DNA from: Bacteroidales bacterium
Lineage (GTDB): Bacteria > Bacteroidota > Bacteroidia > Bacteroidales > UBA932
DNA: 64,000 nt
Assembly (NCBI GenBank): GCA_017504965.1
Contig: JAFVQD010000022.1
Span: 48,511 to 112,510, forward strand
Reading direction: 5' to 3'
Notes under the pieces: model-generated
Told to the model about the DNA's origin: nothing
The model's input: only the letters and a program-made list of their open reading frames with translations
The model's database searches: none
Position numbers and translations under genes: made by a program
In this document: positions 28,227 to 37,123 of the stretch, piece after piece
Position numbering within the stretch: position 1 is the first letter of the stretch
Layout of the letters: every line of letters starts with the position of its first letter

Positions 28227-29396
28227 TTACAAACCGAATAACAATAATACACCTCCGCATATTATTGCTATCAAAGCATTTACCAGCTTTGTCCTGATAA
28301 ATCCCGGTTTGTCCGATGCCAGAAGGGGCAGCGCAGTGTGCCCATCCTGCGAGATGGAGCTTGCCAGCAGCACCGAAAACGGTACATACCCCCCCGCAAA
28401 GAGGGTAATGAAAATCATATGGGGGCCCGACTCGGGTATCATCCCCACAAGTGCCGCCAACACTATCACCACGAAGGTGTTTTTCTGAAGCCACGGCTCT
28501 ATATCCAGATACTGGAGTCCTATCTGTATCACCGCCAGCGCCCCGAAAGTCCATAGGAAGATAGAGAGGCAGTGCTTTCTGATCACGTGATTCCAGATAT
28601 GCTCCCGTACGAAATGTTCACTTGAGTTCAGTGTAAGGAGAAGAACAATCACACTTATCACCCCGAAAAGGATATTGATCCACCTCTCATCCAGAAGCGA
28701 GATGGTGCCGTGATGTCCACCTTCGAGCCCGTGGTGCTCGTGGTGCTCGTGGTGCTCGTGGTGCTCGTGGTGCCCGTGGTGCTCTTGATGTTCGTGGTGC
28801 ATATGCCCTTCGTGCAATGTCTCTGTGACCTCTTCGGGATGGTGGTGGGTATGCTCCAGCGCACCGGTAAACAGGGCAGCAGCGAAAAGCGCCAGCCCGG
28901 CCACTATACACACCTTCACCAAAGAAAACCGGCCTTTTCCCCCCTCTGCCACTTCGTGGGAATGCTCCTCGTGCACCTCAAACTCCTGGTCGCAGCTGAT
29001 AGTCACCCTCTTTTTATAGAATTTGTCCACCAGAAGACCGCTCACCAGAGCAATGACAAACAGCACTCCGAATAGGAGCAATGCCCATTTGGGTATCATC
29101 GCCAGCATCACAAAGGCCTCATCCCCCGATGAAGCCACCATCGCTGCGACTAAAGCCCCCAGGCTTATCAGACCGTGCGAATAGAGCGACACTGCCGCAA
29201 ATCCCCCCACACATCCGGGGACAAGCCCCAGGCAGGAGCCGAGCAGCACCTGTTTGAATCCAGAACCCTGCAGTGATGAGAACCACTTGCCTGCCGAGCG
29301 GACATTGATATACTCGATGGTCATCATCATAACCACCACCAGTCCGGTCACCAGACAGGCATTCCTGAACACATCCAAAATCAATTCCCAGCTCAT
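28227..29396 (-). CDS. Polytopic permease of the ArsP_2 / putative manganese transporter family
   Basis: 389 residues with about ten hydrophobic segments in two halves. Each half has a similar block: LGLVPGCVGGFAAVSLYSHG with SSGDEAFVML in the first and VGMIPESGPHMIFITLFAGG with SSISQDGHTALPLL in the second, typical of this two-repeat family, annotated variously as manganese or arsenic transporters. Between the halves lies a cytoplasmic or periplasmic loop extremely rich in histidine (residues about 185-225), probably a metal-binding segment. 3 bp after meaB. The substrate is not proven. Confidence 0.8.
   Translation of the reverse strand: MSWELILDVFRNACLVTGLVVVMMMTIEYINVRSAGKWFSSLQGSGFKQVLLGSCLGLVPGCVGGFAAVSLYSHGLISLGALVAAMVASSGDEAFVMLAMIPKWALLLFGVLFVIALVSGLLVDKFYKKRVTISCDQEFEVHEEHSHEVAEGGKGRFSLVKVCIVAGLALFAAALFTGALEHTHHHPEEVTETLHEGHMHHEHQEHHGHHEHHEHHEHHEHHGLEGGHHGTISLLDERWINILFGVISVIVLLLTLNSSEHFVREHIWNHVIRKHCLSIFLWTFGALAVIQIGLQYLDIEPWLQKNTFVVIVLAALVGMIPESGPHMIFITLFAGGYVPFSVLLASSISQDGHTALPLLASDKPGFIRTKLVNALIAIICGGVLLLFGL
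28731..28802. repeat. 9-bp tandem repeat coding for the histidine-rich loop
   Basis: Six units of GTGGTGCTC (28731-28784; the fifth has one change), then two degenerate units to 28802. On the coding (minus) strand each unit reads Glu-His-His. Units are in frame, so gain or loss changes loop length without a frameshift. Confidence 0.92.
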
Positions 29397-29399
29397 CTG

Positions 29400-30536
29400 T
29401 TAGTGTCTGATTTCCCTGTCATTATATCTTTCGATCAACTCACCTGCCGCAGCAAATGAATCGAGTTTGCCATCCAGCACACTCTCCTCATACTGAGGAA
29501 GAATCTTCTCTATGGCGGGATTTTCGTAGAACATCTCCTTAAGGGACTCATTGATGCTCTCATACATCCAGAATCTCGCCTGTTCGCGACGACGTTTCTG
29601 GTAGTAACCATTACCTCTGACAAGTTCGAAATACTCCTCTATTTTCGCCCAGATCTCCTCCAGACCCCTCTTCTCCAGTGAAGAGGATGTCAGTGCAGTG
29701 GGGACCCAGGTGGACTCTGTAGGGGGGAACAGGTGGAGGGCATTGGCATAGAGGGCGCGGGCCATATTGGCCTTGTCCACATTATTGCCGTCGGCTTTGG
29801 TTATGGCAATAAGGTCCGACATCTCCATAATACCCCTCTTGATACCCTGCAGGTCGTCTCCTGCTCCGGAGAGCATCAGCAGTAGGAAGAAGTCACTCAT
29901 CGAGTGGACAGCGGTCTCAGATTGTCCTACACCCACAGTCTCTATGAACACCACATCGTAGCCGGCAGTCTCGCAGAGGAGGACTGTCTCACGGGTCTTG
30001 CGTGCCACACCGCCGAGTGAACCTGCACTTGGGCTGGGACGGATGAAAGCCTTAGGATCATTGCACAGGGTCTCCATCCTGGTCTTGTCTCCCAGAATAC
30101 TACCCTTGCTCTTCTCACTGCTTGGGTCAATAGCCAGCACTGCGAGTTTGTGCCCTTTGGATGTCACCAGGCCGCCGAACGACTCTATGAAAGTACTTTT
30201 ACCGGCACCGGGGACACCGGTGATACCGATCCTCATCGACTTATTGGCAGATGAGAGCTCCTGGCAGCGGGTGATGATCTCGCGGGCCATTGCCCTATGT
30301 TCAGGGAGAGAACTCTCCACCAGGGTTATTGCCTTGCTCAGAATCACTGTATTCCCCTTGATGATCCCATCCATATACTCATCCACTGTCAGGATGGATC
30401 TCTTCTTGTTCTTGAAGAAATTCTTTATGTAAGGATTCACCACGGGGGGCTGCTCCACTCCGTCATTTACCACTAATGCAGTATCTTCATTCGTATATTC
30501 CTCGAAAAAATCGCCTTGATGTTTACTGTTGTCCAT
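29400..30536 (-). CDS. meaB: Methylmalonyl-CoA mutase-associated GTPase MeaB (ArgK family)
   Basis: G3E-type GTPase that protects and loads B12-dependent mutases. 378 residues. P loop GVPGAGKSTFIESFG, Walker B region VLAIDPSSEKSKGS, FIETVGVGQSE (switch) and TKADGNN (base recognition) are clear; a C-terminal helical dimerisation part follows. The mutase subunits are not in this window. 8 bp after the DUF1573 gene and 3 bp before the permease, so read in one transcript with them. Confidence 0.93.
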   Translation of the reverse strand: MDNSKHQGDFFEEYTNEDTALVVNDGVEQPPVVNPYIKNFFKNKKRSILTVDEYMDGIIKGNTVILSKAITLVESSLPEHRAMAREIITRCQELSSANKSMRIGITGVPGAGKSTFIESFGGLVTSKGHKLAVLAIDPSSEKSKGSILGDKTRMETLCNDPKAFIRPSPSAGSLGGVARKTRETVLLCETAGYDVVFIETVGVGQSETAVHSMSDFFLLLMLSGAGDDLQGIKRGIMEMSDLIAITKADGNNVDKANMARALYANALHLFPPTESTWVPTALTSSSLEKRGLEEIWAKIEEYFELVRGNGYYQKRRREQARFWMYESINESLKEMFYENPAIEKILPQYEESVLDGKLDSFAAAGELIERYNDREIRH

Positions 30537-30544
30537 AGTATATA

Positions 30545-31642
30545 TTAGTTTTCTATTTCTCCTGTTACGAAAAGATTTACAATAGGTCTGGCTGGTGCAT
30601 TTGTGATCACAGAGAATACATAAAGCACCTCACCTTTTGCCTTGGAGGTATCTATAGTCACCTCGATGGTCCCTTTCGCTGAAGGGGCCACACTCTCGGG
30701 ATATTTGAAAGTGCACCCGGGTTCACTGCTATCCATCTTGTAGATCTTCATTGTCTCCTTACCCATATTGGTAAAGGTGAAAGAGAGCTTCTTCACTTCA
30801 CCCGATCTGCATTTGCCGAAAGAGGATGATGAAGTGACAAACTTAGGGAGCGCCCCAGCCTTCATCTGCTCCGGAGTATAGCTTGAGAAGTTCTCCTTAA
30901 TAAGGGTCTCTACAGCCAGTTCACCCTTCTGAGGCTGGCCGTTTACCAGCACCTTGGCACTGAAGAGGGACTTGCCCCACAGCTTCTTACCGACAGACCT
31001 GGTATCCACGATATAGGTCACACTCACCTTCCCTTTGGCGGGGATCTTCACTTTCGAAGGCTCCAGCTTCAGACCGGGGGTGAGATCCGCAAAGCTCAAA
31101 ACGACCTCTTTGCCGGAAAGGTTAGCCACCTCCACCGCCTCATTCCGTGCCATCCCCTGCTCTATCTGCCCCAGGCTCAGGACCTTCGACTTCACACCCA
31201 CAGAGCCGAACCTCTCAGGGAACATCTCTTCGAGGGTCTTCTTCTTATTATGGGCCACACCTCTGATCCTCAATACGATAGGCTTGCTCACATCCGACAC
31301 ATATACGGTAATTCCCTTATCGAAAGGATAAGGTCCCTGGTCGTTCTTGAACGAGATATCTATCACACCTTTCTCACCCGGTCTCAAAGGGCGCTTGTCC
31401 CAGGCAGGCTCGGTGCATCCGCAGGAACTTATCACCCTGTGTACCACCATAGGCTTGTCACTGATATTGGTATAGGTGAACTTGCACTTCTGCTCACCAT
31501 CGGAGATGAGGATATCACCGAAGTCGTGAACTGTCTTGTCAAACTTGATCACACCACCAAACTCATTTTGGGCAAAAGCGAAATTGGCACTGAAAATCAG
31601 CACCATAAACGCCATCAAAAGTTTTTCTGCAAAATTTCTCAT
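30545..31642 (-). CDS. Exported DUF1573 protein
   Basis: 365 residues from the ATG at 31642, chosen because GGAGG (31648-31652) lies 5 nt upstream; a TTG four codons higher lies at that site. Signal peptide MRNFAEKLLMAFMVLIFSAN ends near AFAQ. The block KTVHDFGDILISDGEQKCKF plus SSCGCTEPAW is the DUF1573 signature (Ig-like, with a CGC pair); at least two more beta-sandwich repeats follow (VLSLGQIEQG, VTSSSSFGKCRSGE). Function unknown; such proteins are envelope-located. Confidence 0.85.
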   Translation of the reverse strand: MRNFAEKLLMAFMVLIFSANFAFAQNEFGGVIKFDKTVHDFGDILISDGEQKCKFTYTNISDKPMVVHRVISSCGCTEPAWDKRPLRPGEKGVIDISFKNDQGPYPFDKGITVYVSDVSKPIVLRIRGVAHNKKKTLEEMFPERFGSVGVKSKVLSLGQIEQGMARNEAVEVANLSGKEVVLSFADLTPGLKLEPSKVKIPAKGKVSVTYIVDTRSVGKKLWGKSLFSAKVLVNGQPQKGELAVETLIKENFSSYTPEQMKAGALPKFVTSSSSFGKCRSGEVKKLSFTFTNMGKETMKIYKMDSSEPGCTFKYPESVAPSAKGTIEVTIDTSKAKGEVLYVFSVITNAPARPIVNLFVTGEIEN

Positions 31643-31681
31643 ATCAACCTCCAAATTTCGGTAAAAAATACGAAATAATAC

Positions 31682-31689
31682 TATTTTTG
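31682..31689 (+). promoter_or_regulatory. Core promoter for the M16 peptidase
   Basis: TATTTTTG matches TAnnTTTG, 26 bp before the ATG at 31716, in the gap divergent from the DUF1573 gene. Confidence 0.55.
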
Positions 31690-31715
31690 TACCAATAAAT
31701 ATTTATGACACTATT

Positions 31716-34619
31716 ATGAACCGTATTATCAAAGGTGGGCTTGTAGCCCTAATGCTAATCCTGGCAGCCTCTTGTAGCCAATACAAATATGAGACTGTCT
31801 CCAATGATCCTACCAACACCAGAATTTACACCTTGGACAACGGCCTTAAGGTATATATGAGTGTTACAAAAGATGAGCCAAGAATTGATGCTCACATCGC
31901 CGTAAAGGTAGGTGGAAAGAATGACCCTCACGAGACCACTGGTCTGGCACACTATTTTGAACACCTTATGTTCAAAGGGACCGAGTCATTCGGTACCCAG
32001 AACTACGAACTCGAGAAACCCCTTCTGGATGCTATCGAGGCACAGTTTGAAATCTACCGTAAAACTACAGACGAGGCAGAGAGAACCGCTATCTATAAAG
32101 TTATCGACTCACTCTCATACGAAGCATCCAAATATGCCATCCCTAATGAGTATGACAAACTGATGGCCGCTATCGGTGCTGACGGTACCAACGCCTACAC
32201 CGGCTACGATATGACCGTATACACCGAAAACATCCCTTCAAACCAGATCGAGAACTGGGCAAAAATCCAGGCAGACCGCTTCGCTCACAATGTGATCCGC
32301 GGATTCCACACCGAGCTTGAGACTGTATATGAGGAGAAGAATATGTCCCTCACTCAAGATTCCCGCAAGATCTACGAGCAGATGTTCTCTGCCCTTTTCA
32401 AGAATCACCCATACGGAACACAGACTGTTCTTGGAACTCAGCAGCACCTCAAGAACCCATCTATCACAAACATCAAAAACTACTATAAAGAGTGGTACGT
32501 TCCTAACAATATCGCCATCTGTATGTCGGGTGATTTCGATCCTGACCAGACCATTAAAATTATCGACCAATACTTCGGTGAGTTGAAGCCCAATCCAAAC
32601 CTCAAAAAGATGGAGTTTGAGCCTGAGGCACCTATCACCGAACCTATCGTAAGAGAGGTATACGGACTTGAGTCTCCAAGTGTGACCCTCGCCTGGAGAT
32701 TCCCCGGCATCAAAGATCCAAGCAGCGAAATGCTCGATGTTATCGGCCAGATTATGAACAACGGTCAGGCCGGTCTAATCGACCTCAATGTAAACCAGCA
32801 GCAGAAAGTCCTCAGTGCATTCGGAGGAAACTACGCACAGGCAGACTACTCAGTATTCCTTATCCAGGCACGCCCCAAACAGGGACAGTCACTTGAAGAG
32901 GTGAAAGATATCCTCCTCGCAGAGGTGGAAAACCTTAAAAAAGGAAATTTCGACGAATCTATCCTTAAAGCTATCGTAAACAACTACAAACTCAGCCAGC
33001 TTGAGTACCTTGAGGGCAGCTACGGACGCACCGACTCATTTGTAACCTGCTTCATCAATGAAGTACCTTGGGAGAGATTCATAAACCAGGTGGATAATAT
33101 CTCCAAAATCACCAAAGAGGAGGTAGTGGCTTACGCCAATGAGTATTTCGGAAACAACTACGCAGTGATCAACAAACTTCAGAAGAAAGATCCTAACGAG
33201 CTCAAGATCGCCAAACCTGCCATCACCCCTATCTTTATGAACAGGGACACCTCAAGTGCATTCCTCCGTGAGATCCAGGCATCAGTGGTAGCCCCTATCG
33301 AGCCTGTATTCGTGGATTTCGAGAAGGATATGTCTATCCTGAAAGCTAAAAATGATATACCTGTCCTCTACAAACAGAACACCACCAATGACATCTTCAC
33401 CCTTATCTACTCTTTCGACAGGGGTACCAATGAGGACAAATATCTCTCTACAGCTGCCCAATATCTCGATTATCTTGGCACCAGTACTATGACCCCAGAA
33501 CAGATCAAGACTGCATTCTATGGTCTTGCCTGCAACACCTCTGTATATGTATCCAACGAGCAGACACAAGTGTATGTATCGGGTCTGGGTGAGAATATGA
33601 AAGAGGCTATGAAACTTATGGAGTCTGTCATCTCTGATGCCCAGGCCAACCCTGAGGCACTTGCAGGTCTGAAAGCAGATATGCTCAAGAGACGCCAGAA
33701 CAACAAGCTTAACCAGAATGCCAACTTCTCTATGTTGAGAGCTTACAATGTATATGGCCCCAAATCACCAGCTACCAACGTACTCTCTAACAAAGAGATC
33801 AAAAACCTTAAAGATCAGGAACTTCTTGACAGAATCCATACCCTCAACTCTTTCGAACACGAGGTTCTTTACTACGGACCTATGTCACAGGAGGAGATCG
33901 TGGCTACCATCAATGAGATTCACAACACACCTGCCACCCTCACCCCTATCGTGAAGAACGAATCATTCAAAGAGAGAAAGATCGAGGAGAACGAGGTTAT
34001 TATCGCACCATACGACGCCAAACAGATCTATCTGGCTGGCTACTCTAACAGAGGTGAGATCTACAATGCGGAGAACGCACCTATCATCGCCCTTTACAAC
34101 TCATACTTCGGTGGCGGTATGAACGCTATCGTATTCCAGGAGATGAGAGAAGCGAGAGGTCTTGCCTACTCTGCAGGTGCAGCACTTTCATCACCAAGTA
34201 AAAAAGGGAAAACATACAACTACAATATGTTTATCGCCACCCAGAACGACAAGATGATAGATGCACTCGAAGCATTTGACGAGATCATTAACCAGATGCC
34301 TCAGTCACAGAATGCTTTCGACATCGCCAAAGAGTCACTTATGGCCAACATCAGGACCACCAGAGTAGTAAAATCTGACGTACTCAGCAGATATATCAGA
34401 ATGCGTGAACTTGGTCTTGATTATGACATAAACCGTGACATCTTCGAGAAGATCCAGGGCTATACTATGGAGGATATCGTAAAATTCCAGCAGGAGTGGG
34501 TTAAAGACAGAAAATATTCCATCGCCATCCTTGGAGACGCTAAAGATCTTGACCTTAAAGGGCTTAAGAAGTACGGAACCATCAAGAAAGTATCTACAGA
34601 GGAGATATTCGGATATTAA
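31716..34619 (+). CDS. M16 family zinc metallopeptidase, lipoprotein
   Basis: 967 residues: two M16 halves in one chain, the pitrilysin/insulinase layout. The lipoprotein signal ends in LILAASC. The N-terminal half has the inverted zinc motif HxxEH as HYFEH in GLAHYFEHLMFKG and the distal glutamate in ETVYEEKNM; the C-terminal half lacks the motif and has the R/Y-type substrate site (REARGLAYSAGAAL). Probably degrades peptides at the periplasm or outer membrane. Single gene with its own promoter; the ferredoxin gene follows with a separate promoter. Confidence 0.94.
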   Translation: MNRIIKGGLVALMLILAASCSQYKYETVSNDPTNTRIYTLDNGLKVYMSVTKDEPRIDAHIAVKVGGKNDPHETTGLAHYFEHLMFKGTESFGTQNYELEKPLLDAIEAQFEIYRKTTDEAERTAIYKVIDSLSYEASKYAIPNEYDKLMAAIGADGTNAYTGYDMTVYTENIPSNQIENWAKIQADRFAHNVIRGFHTELETVYEEKNMSLTQDSRKIYEQMFSALFKNHPYGTQTVLGTQQHLKNPSITNIKNYYKEWYVPNNIAICMSGDFDPDQTIKIIDQYFGELKPNPNLKKMEFEPEAPITEPIVREVYGLESPSVTLAWRFPGIKDPSSEMLDVIGQIMNNGQAGLIDLNVNQQQKVLSAFGGNYAQADYSVFLIQARPKQGQSLEEVKDILLAEVENLKKGNFDESILKAIVNNYKLSQLEYLEGSYGRTDSFVTCFINEVPWERFINQVDNISKITKEEVVAYANEYFGNNYAVINKLQKKDPNELKIAKPAITPIFMNRDTSSAFLREIQASVVAPIEPVFVDFEKDMSILKAKNDIPVLYKQNTTNDIFTLIYSFDRGTNEDKYLSTAAQYLDYLGTSTMTPEQIKTAFYGLACNTSVYVSNEQTQVYVSGLGENMKEAMKLMESVISDAQANPEALAGLKADMLKRRQNNKLNQNANFSMLRAYNVYGPKSPATNVLSNKEIKNLKDQELLDRIHTLNSFEHEVLYYGPMSQEEIVATINEIHNTPATLTPIVKNESFKERKIEENEVIIAPYDAKQIYLAGYSNRGEIYNAENAPIIALYNSYFGGGMNAIVFQEMREARGLAYSAGAALSSPSKKGKTYNYNMFIATQNDKMIDALEAFDEIINQMPQSQNAFDIAKESLMANIRTTRVVKSDVLSRYIRMRELGLDYDINRDIFEKIQGYTMEDIVKFQQEWVKDRKYSIAILGDAKDLDLKGLKKYGTIKKVSTEEIFGY

Positions 34620-34622
34620 TAA

Positions 34623-34654
34623 TTTGCGAGTTCGGCGCATTTGCATTACATTTG
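34623..34654 (+). promoter_or_regulatory. Promoter of the ferredoxin gene, inside an inverted repeat
   Basis: TTTG (34623-34626), 20-bp spacer and TACATTTG (34647-34654): both elements fit the Bacteroidetes consensus. A 9-bp inverted repeat, TTCGGCGCA (34631-34639) and TGCGCCGAA (34653-34661), straddles the -7 box and could be an operator. Confidence 0.75.
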
Positions 34655-34697
34655 CGCCGAATTCTAGAATTACTAACAATTTTAATTAATTAAAACT

Positions 34698-34868
34698 ATG
34701 GCTCATAAAATTGATGCAAGTTTGTGTGCAGCTTGTGGCTCATGCCAGTCAGAGTGCCCAGTAGGCGCTATCCAAGCAGGTGATGTTTACTCTATCGACC
34801 CTTCTCTTTGTGCAGATTGCGGTACTTGTGTAGACGCTTGTCCAGTAGGTGCTATCAGCGCTAACTAA
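34698..34868 (+). CDS. Two-cluster [4Fe-4S] ferredoxin
   Basis: Only 56 residues. Two CxxCxxCxxxCP motifs: C10, C13, C16, C20 and C38, C41, C44, C48, each followed by PVGAI. This is the clostridial-type 2[4Fe-4S] ferredoxin, a low-potential electron carrier in anaerobes. Codons are those of a highly expressed gene (gct, ggt, tgt). Stands alone between a good promoter (34623-34654) and a terminator (34892-34919). Confidence 0.95.
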   Translation: MAHKIDASLCAACGSCQSECPVGAIQAGDVYSIDPSLCADCGTCVDACPVGAISAN

Positions 34869-34891
34869 TCACAGTAACACACAAAAAAAAT

Positions 34892-34919
34892 AAGAGGTTG
34901 ACCCGACGGTCAGCCTCTT
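34892..34919. terminator. Terminator between ferredoxin and rho
   Basis: AAGAGGTTGACC (34892-34903) pairs with GGTCAGCCTCTT (34908-34919) with one G-T pair and a 4-nt loop. A T run follows on the plus strand and an A8 run (34883-34890) precedes it, so it can end both the ferredoxin and the rho transcripts. Confidence 0.88.
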
Positions 34920-34946
34920 TTCGTTTACCCTAACGCCAGTTATGTC

Positions 34947-36716
34947 TTATTCGCCGTTCATGGAGATCAGGAATTCCTCGTTTGATTCGGTCTTCTCCAG
35001 ACGCGACTTCATAAACTCCATAGCCTCTACGCAGTTCATATCTGCCAGATAGTTTCTCAGGATCCACAGACGGTTGATCTTCTCCTTAGGCAGAAGGAGA
35101 TCATCACGACGGGTACTGCTTAGTGTAACATCGACAGCAGGGAAGATACGTTTATTGGAAAGTTTACGGTCAAGCTGAAGCTCCATATTGCCTGTACCTT
35201 TGAACTCCTCAAAGATCACCTCATCCATCTTCGAACCGGTCTCGGTAAGGGCTGTAGCCAAGATGGTAAGTGAACCGCCGTTCTCGATATTACGGGCTGC
35301 ACCGAAAAATCTCTTTGGTTTGTGGAGTGCATTTGCATCCACACCACCTGAGAGGACTTTACCTGAGGCCGGCTGCACTGTATTGAATGCACGTGCCAGA
35401 CGGGTGATGGAGTCGAGAAGAATCACCACATCGTGACCGCACTCTACCATCCTCTTGGCCTTTTCCAGTACGATATTGGCCACTTTCACGTGCCTCTCAG
35501 CAGGCTCGTCAAATGTGGAAGCTACCACTTCTGCTTTAACACTGCGGGCCATATCTGTCACCTCTTCAGGACGTTCATCGATAAGAAGGACTATCATATA
35601 TACCTCAGGGTGATTGTCTGCGATGGCATTTGCAATAGCCTTCAGAAGCATAGTCTTACCGGTCTTGGGCTGTGCCACGATAAGACCGCGCTGACCTTTA
35701 CCTATAGGGGTGAAGAGATCCACTACCCTGGTAGATATATTATTGTGGCCATTGGCTGTGATATTGAATTTCTCCTCCGGGAAGAGTGGTGTCAGAAAAT
35801 CAAATGGGACACGGTCCCTGATAAACTCAGGGGTGCGGCCATTGATGCTGTTCACCTTCACAAGCGGGAAATATTTGTCCCCCTCTCTTGGTGGACGGAT
35901 CTCCCCTTTTATGGTATCACCTGTCTTCAGTGCATAATGCTTGATCTGCGACTGTGACACATATATATCATCAGGAGAGTTCAGATAATTGTAATCAGAT
36001 GAACGGAGGAAGCCATATCCGTCAGGCATAATCTCGAGGACACCTACAGCCTCCACGATACCCTCAAACTCTATCTTCTGATGGTGCTTGTGAGAATCGT
36101 GGTGACGCTCCTGCTTCTCCACAGTGGTCTCTTCTGTCACACTTGGCTCGACCTCAGCTGGCACAGGTTCTGCGCTCTTGGTCTCAGGGGCACTCTCCAC
36201 TTTTGGCTCCTGTTTCTGGTTCTTAGGACGGCGTCCCCTCTTCTTGGGGGCACTTGGTGCAGCAGATTGCGCCGGTGCCGATGCCGGTGCATCAGCCACC
36301 TTGGCTGGATCAGCGACATTGGCCGCTTCAGCCACATTCTCCACCTCAGGGGCGGCTTTTTTCTCTACGACAGGGGCAGATACAGGTTCAGCCACCACTT
36401 CCGGTCTCTTTTTGGGTGGTCGTCCTTTTCCTCTTTTAGGTTGTTTGCTCTCCGCCTCAACTACCGGTGCAGGCTCCTCTTTAGGGGTCTGTTTCACCTC
36501 CGACTGCTTTGGAACAGAATCTACGATCTGTTTCACTATCCTTGTTCTAACCCTTTTAGGACGAGGATTTTCCTTGCTCTGAATGGCCTGTTCGTCGAGA
36601 ATCTTATAGATAAGATCCTCTCTCGCCTCTGATGATGCCTTCCTGATATGGAGGTCCTCAGCGATCGCAACAAGCTCCTCGAAGCTTTTACTGTTAAGTT
36701 CTAGTATCCCGTACAT
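34947..36716 (-). CDS. rho: Transcription termination factor Rho with long N-terminal insertion
   Basis: Hexameric RNA translocase that ends transcription. 589 residues against about 420 in E. coli. Rho N-terminal helical domain ([19 protein letters not shown], residues 4-22), then roughly residues 50-215 rich in Pro, Ala, Lys and Glu (low complexity), then the RNA-binding cold-shock fold ([13 protein letters not shown]), the Walker A block [16 protein letters not shown] near residue 350, [13 protein letters not shown], and the Q/R-loop part. Inserts of this kind are known in Bacteroidetes Rho. 4 bp after ridA; last gene of lptD-ridA-rho. Confidence 0.97.
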   Translation of the reverse strand: MYGILELNSKSFEELVAIAEDLHIRKASSEAREDLIYKILDEQAIQSKENPRPKRVRTRIVKQIVDSVPKQSEVKQTPKEEPAPVVEAESKQPKRGKGRPPKKRPEVVAEPVSAPVVEKKAAPEVENVAEAANVADPAKVADAPASAPAQSAAPSAPKKRGRRPKNQKQEPKVESAPETKSAEPVPAEVEPSVTEETTVEKQERHHDSHKHHQKIEFEGIVEAVGVLEIMPDGYGFLRSSDYNYLNSPDDIYVSQSQIKHYALKTGDTIKGEIRPPREGDKYFPLVKVNSINGRTPEFIRDRVPFDFLTPLFPEEKFNITANGHNNISTRVVDLFTPIGKGQRGLIVAQPKTGKTMLLKAIANAIADNHPEVYMIVLLIDERPEEVTDMARSVKAEVVASTFDEPAERHVKVANIVLEKAKRMVECGHDVVILLDSITRLARAFNTVQPASGKVLSGGVDANALHKPKRFFGAARNIENGGSLTILATALTETGSKMDEVIFEEFKGTGNMELQLDRKLSNKRIFPAVDVTLSSTRRDDLLLPKEKINRLWILRNYLADMNCVEAMEFMKSRLEKTESNEEFLISMNGE

Positions 36717-36720
36717 TTAT

Positions 36721-37101
36721 TTATTTTACTGCTATAACATCTACTTCTGCGAGAGCACCTTTTGGAAGAGCAGCGACTGCGTATGCTACCCTTGCAGGAT
36801 AAGGTTCTCTGTAAAACTGTGAATAAACTTCATTAAGTGTGCCAAAATCTCCCATATTTGTAAGGTATACGGTAGTTTTTACCACATTGTCAAAACTGTA
36901 TCCAGCCTCTTCGAGGATATACTGGAGATTCTTGAAGATTTGAACCAACTGTTCTTTAACGCCACCTTCAGGGAACTCCCCTGTCTGTGCGTCGATAGGA
37001 AGCTGACCCGATACATAGAGGGTACCGTTAGCTTCTACTGCTTGGCTGTATGGACCTACAGCTTTTGGTGCCAAAGGACTGGCAATAACTCTTTTGCTCA
37101 T
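36721..37101 (-). CDS. ridA: RidA family 2-iminobutanoate/2-iminopropanoate deaminase
   Basis: Hydrolyses reactive enamine/imine intermediates made by PLP enzymes. 126 residues from the ATG at 37101; the frame extends upstream into the lptD end but without family residues. N-terminal PLAPKAVGPYSQAVEANG, the YVSGQLPID strand, and VAYAVAALPKGALAEVDVIA with the substrate-binding arginine and glutamate are typical. Lies between lptD (22 bp) and rho (4 bp). Confidence 0.95.
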   Translation of the reverse strand: MSKRVIASPLAPKAVGPYSQAVEANGTLYVSGQLPIDAQTGEFPEGGVKEQLVQIFKNLQYILEEAGYSFDNVVKTTVYLTNMGDFGTLNEVYSQFYREPYPARVAYAVAALPKGALAEVDVIAVK

Positions 37102-37123
37102 AATGTTATATATTTTAAGTTTA

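Noticed and set aside
28710..29075. Plus-strand frame with a Val-Val-Leu repeat opposite the histidine-rich transporter loop.
   Set aside because: It is the reverse reading of the 9-bp repeat inside a well-supported minus-strand gene.
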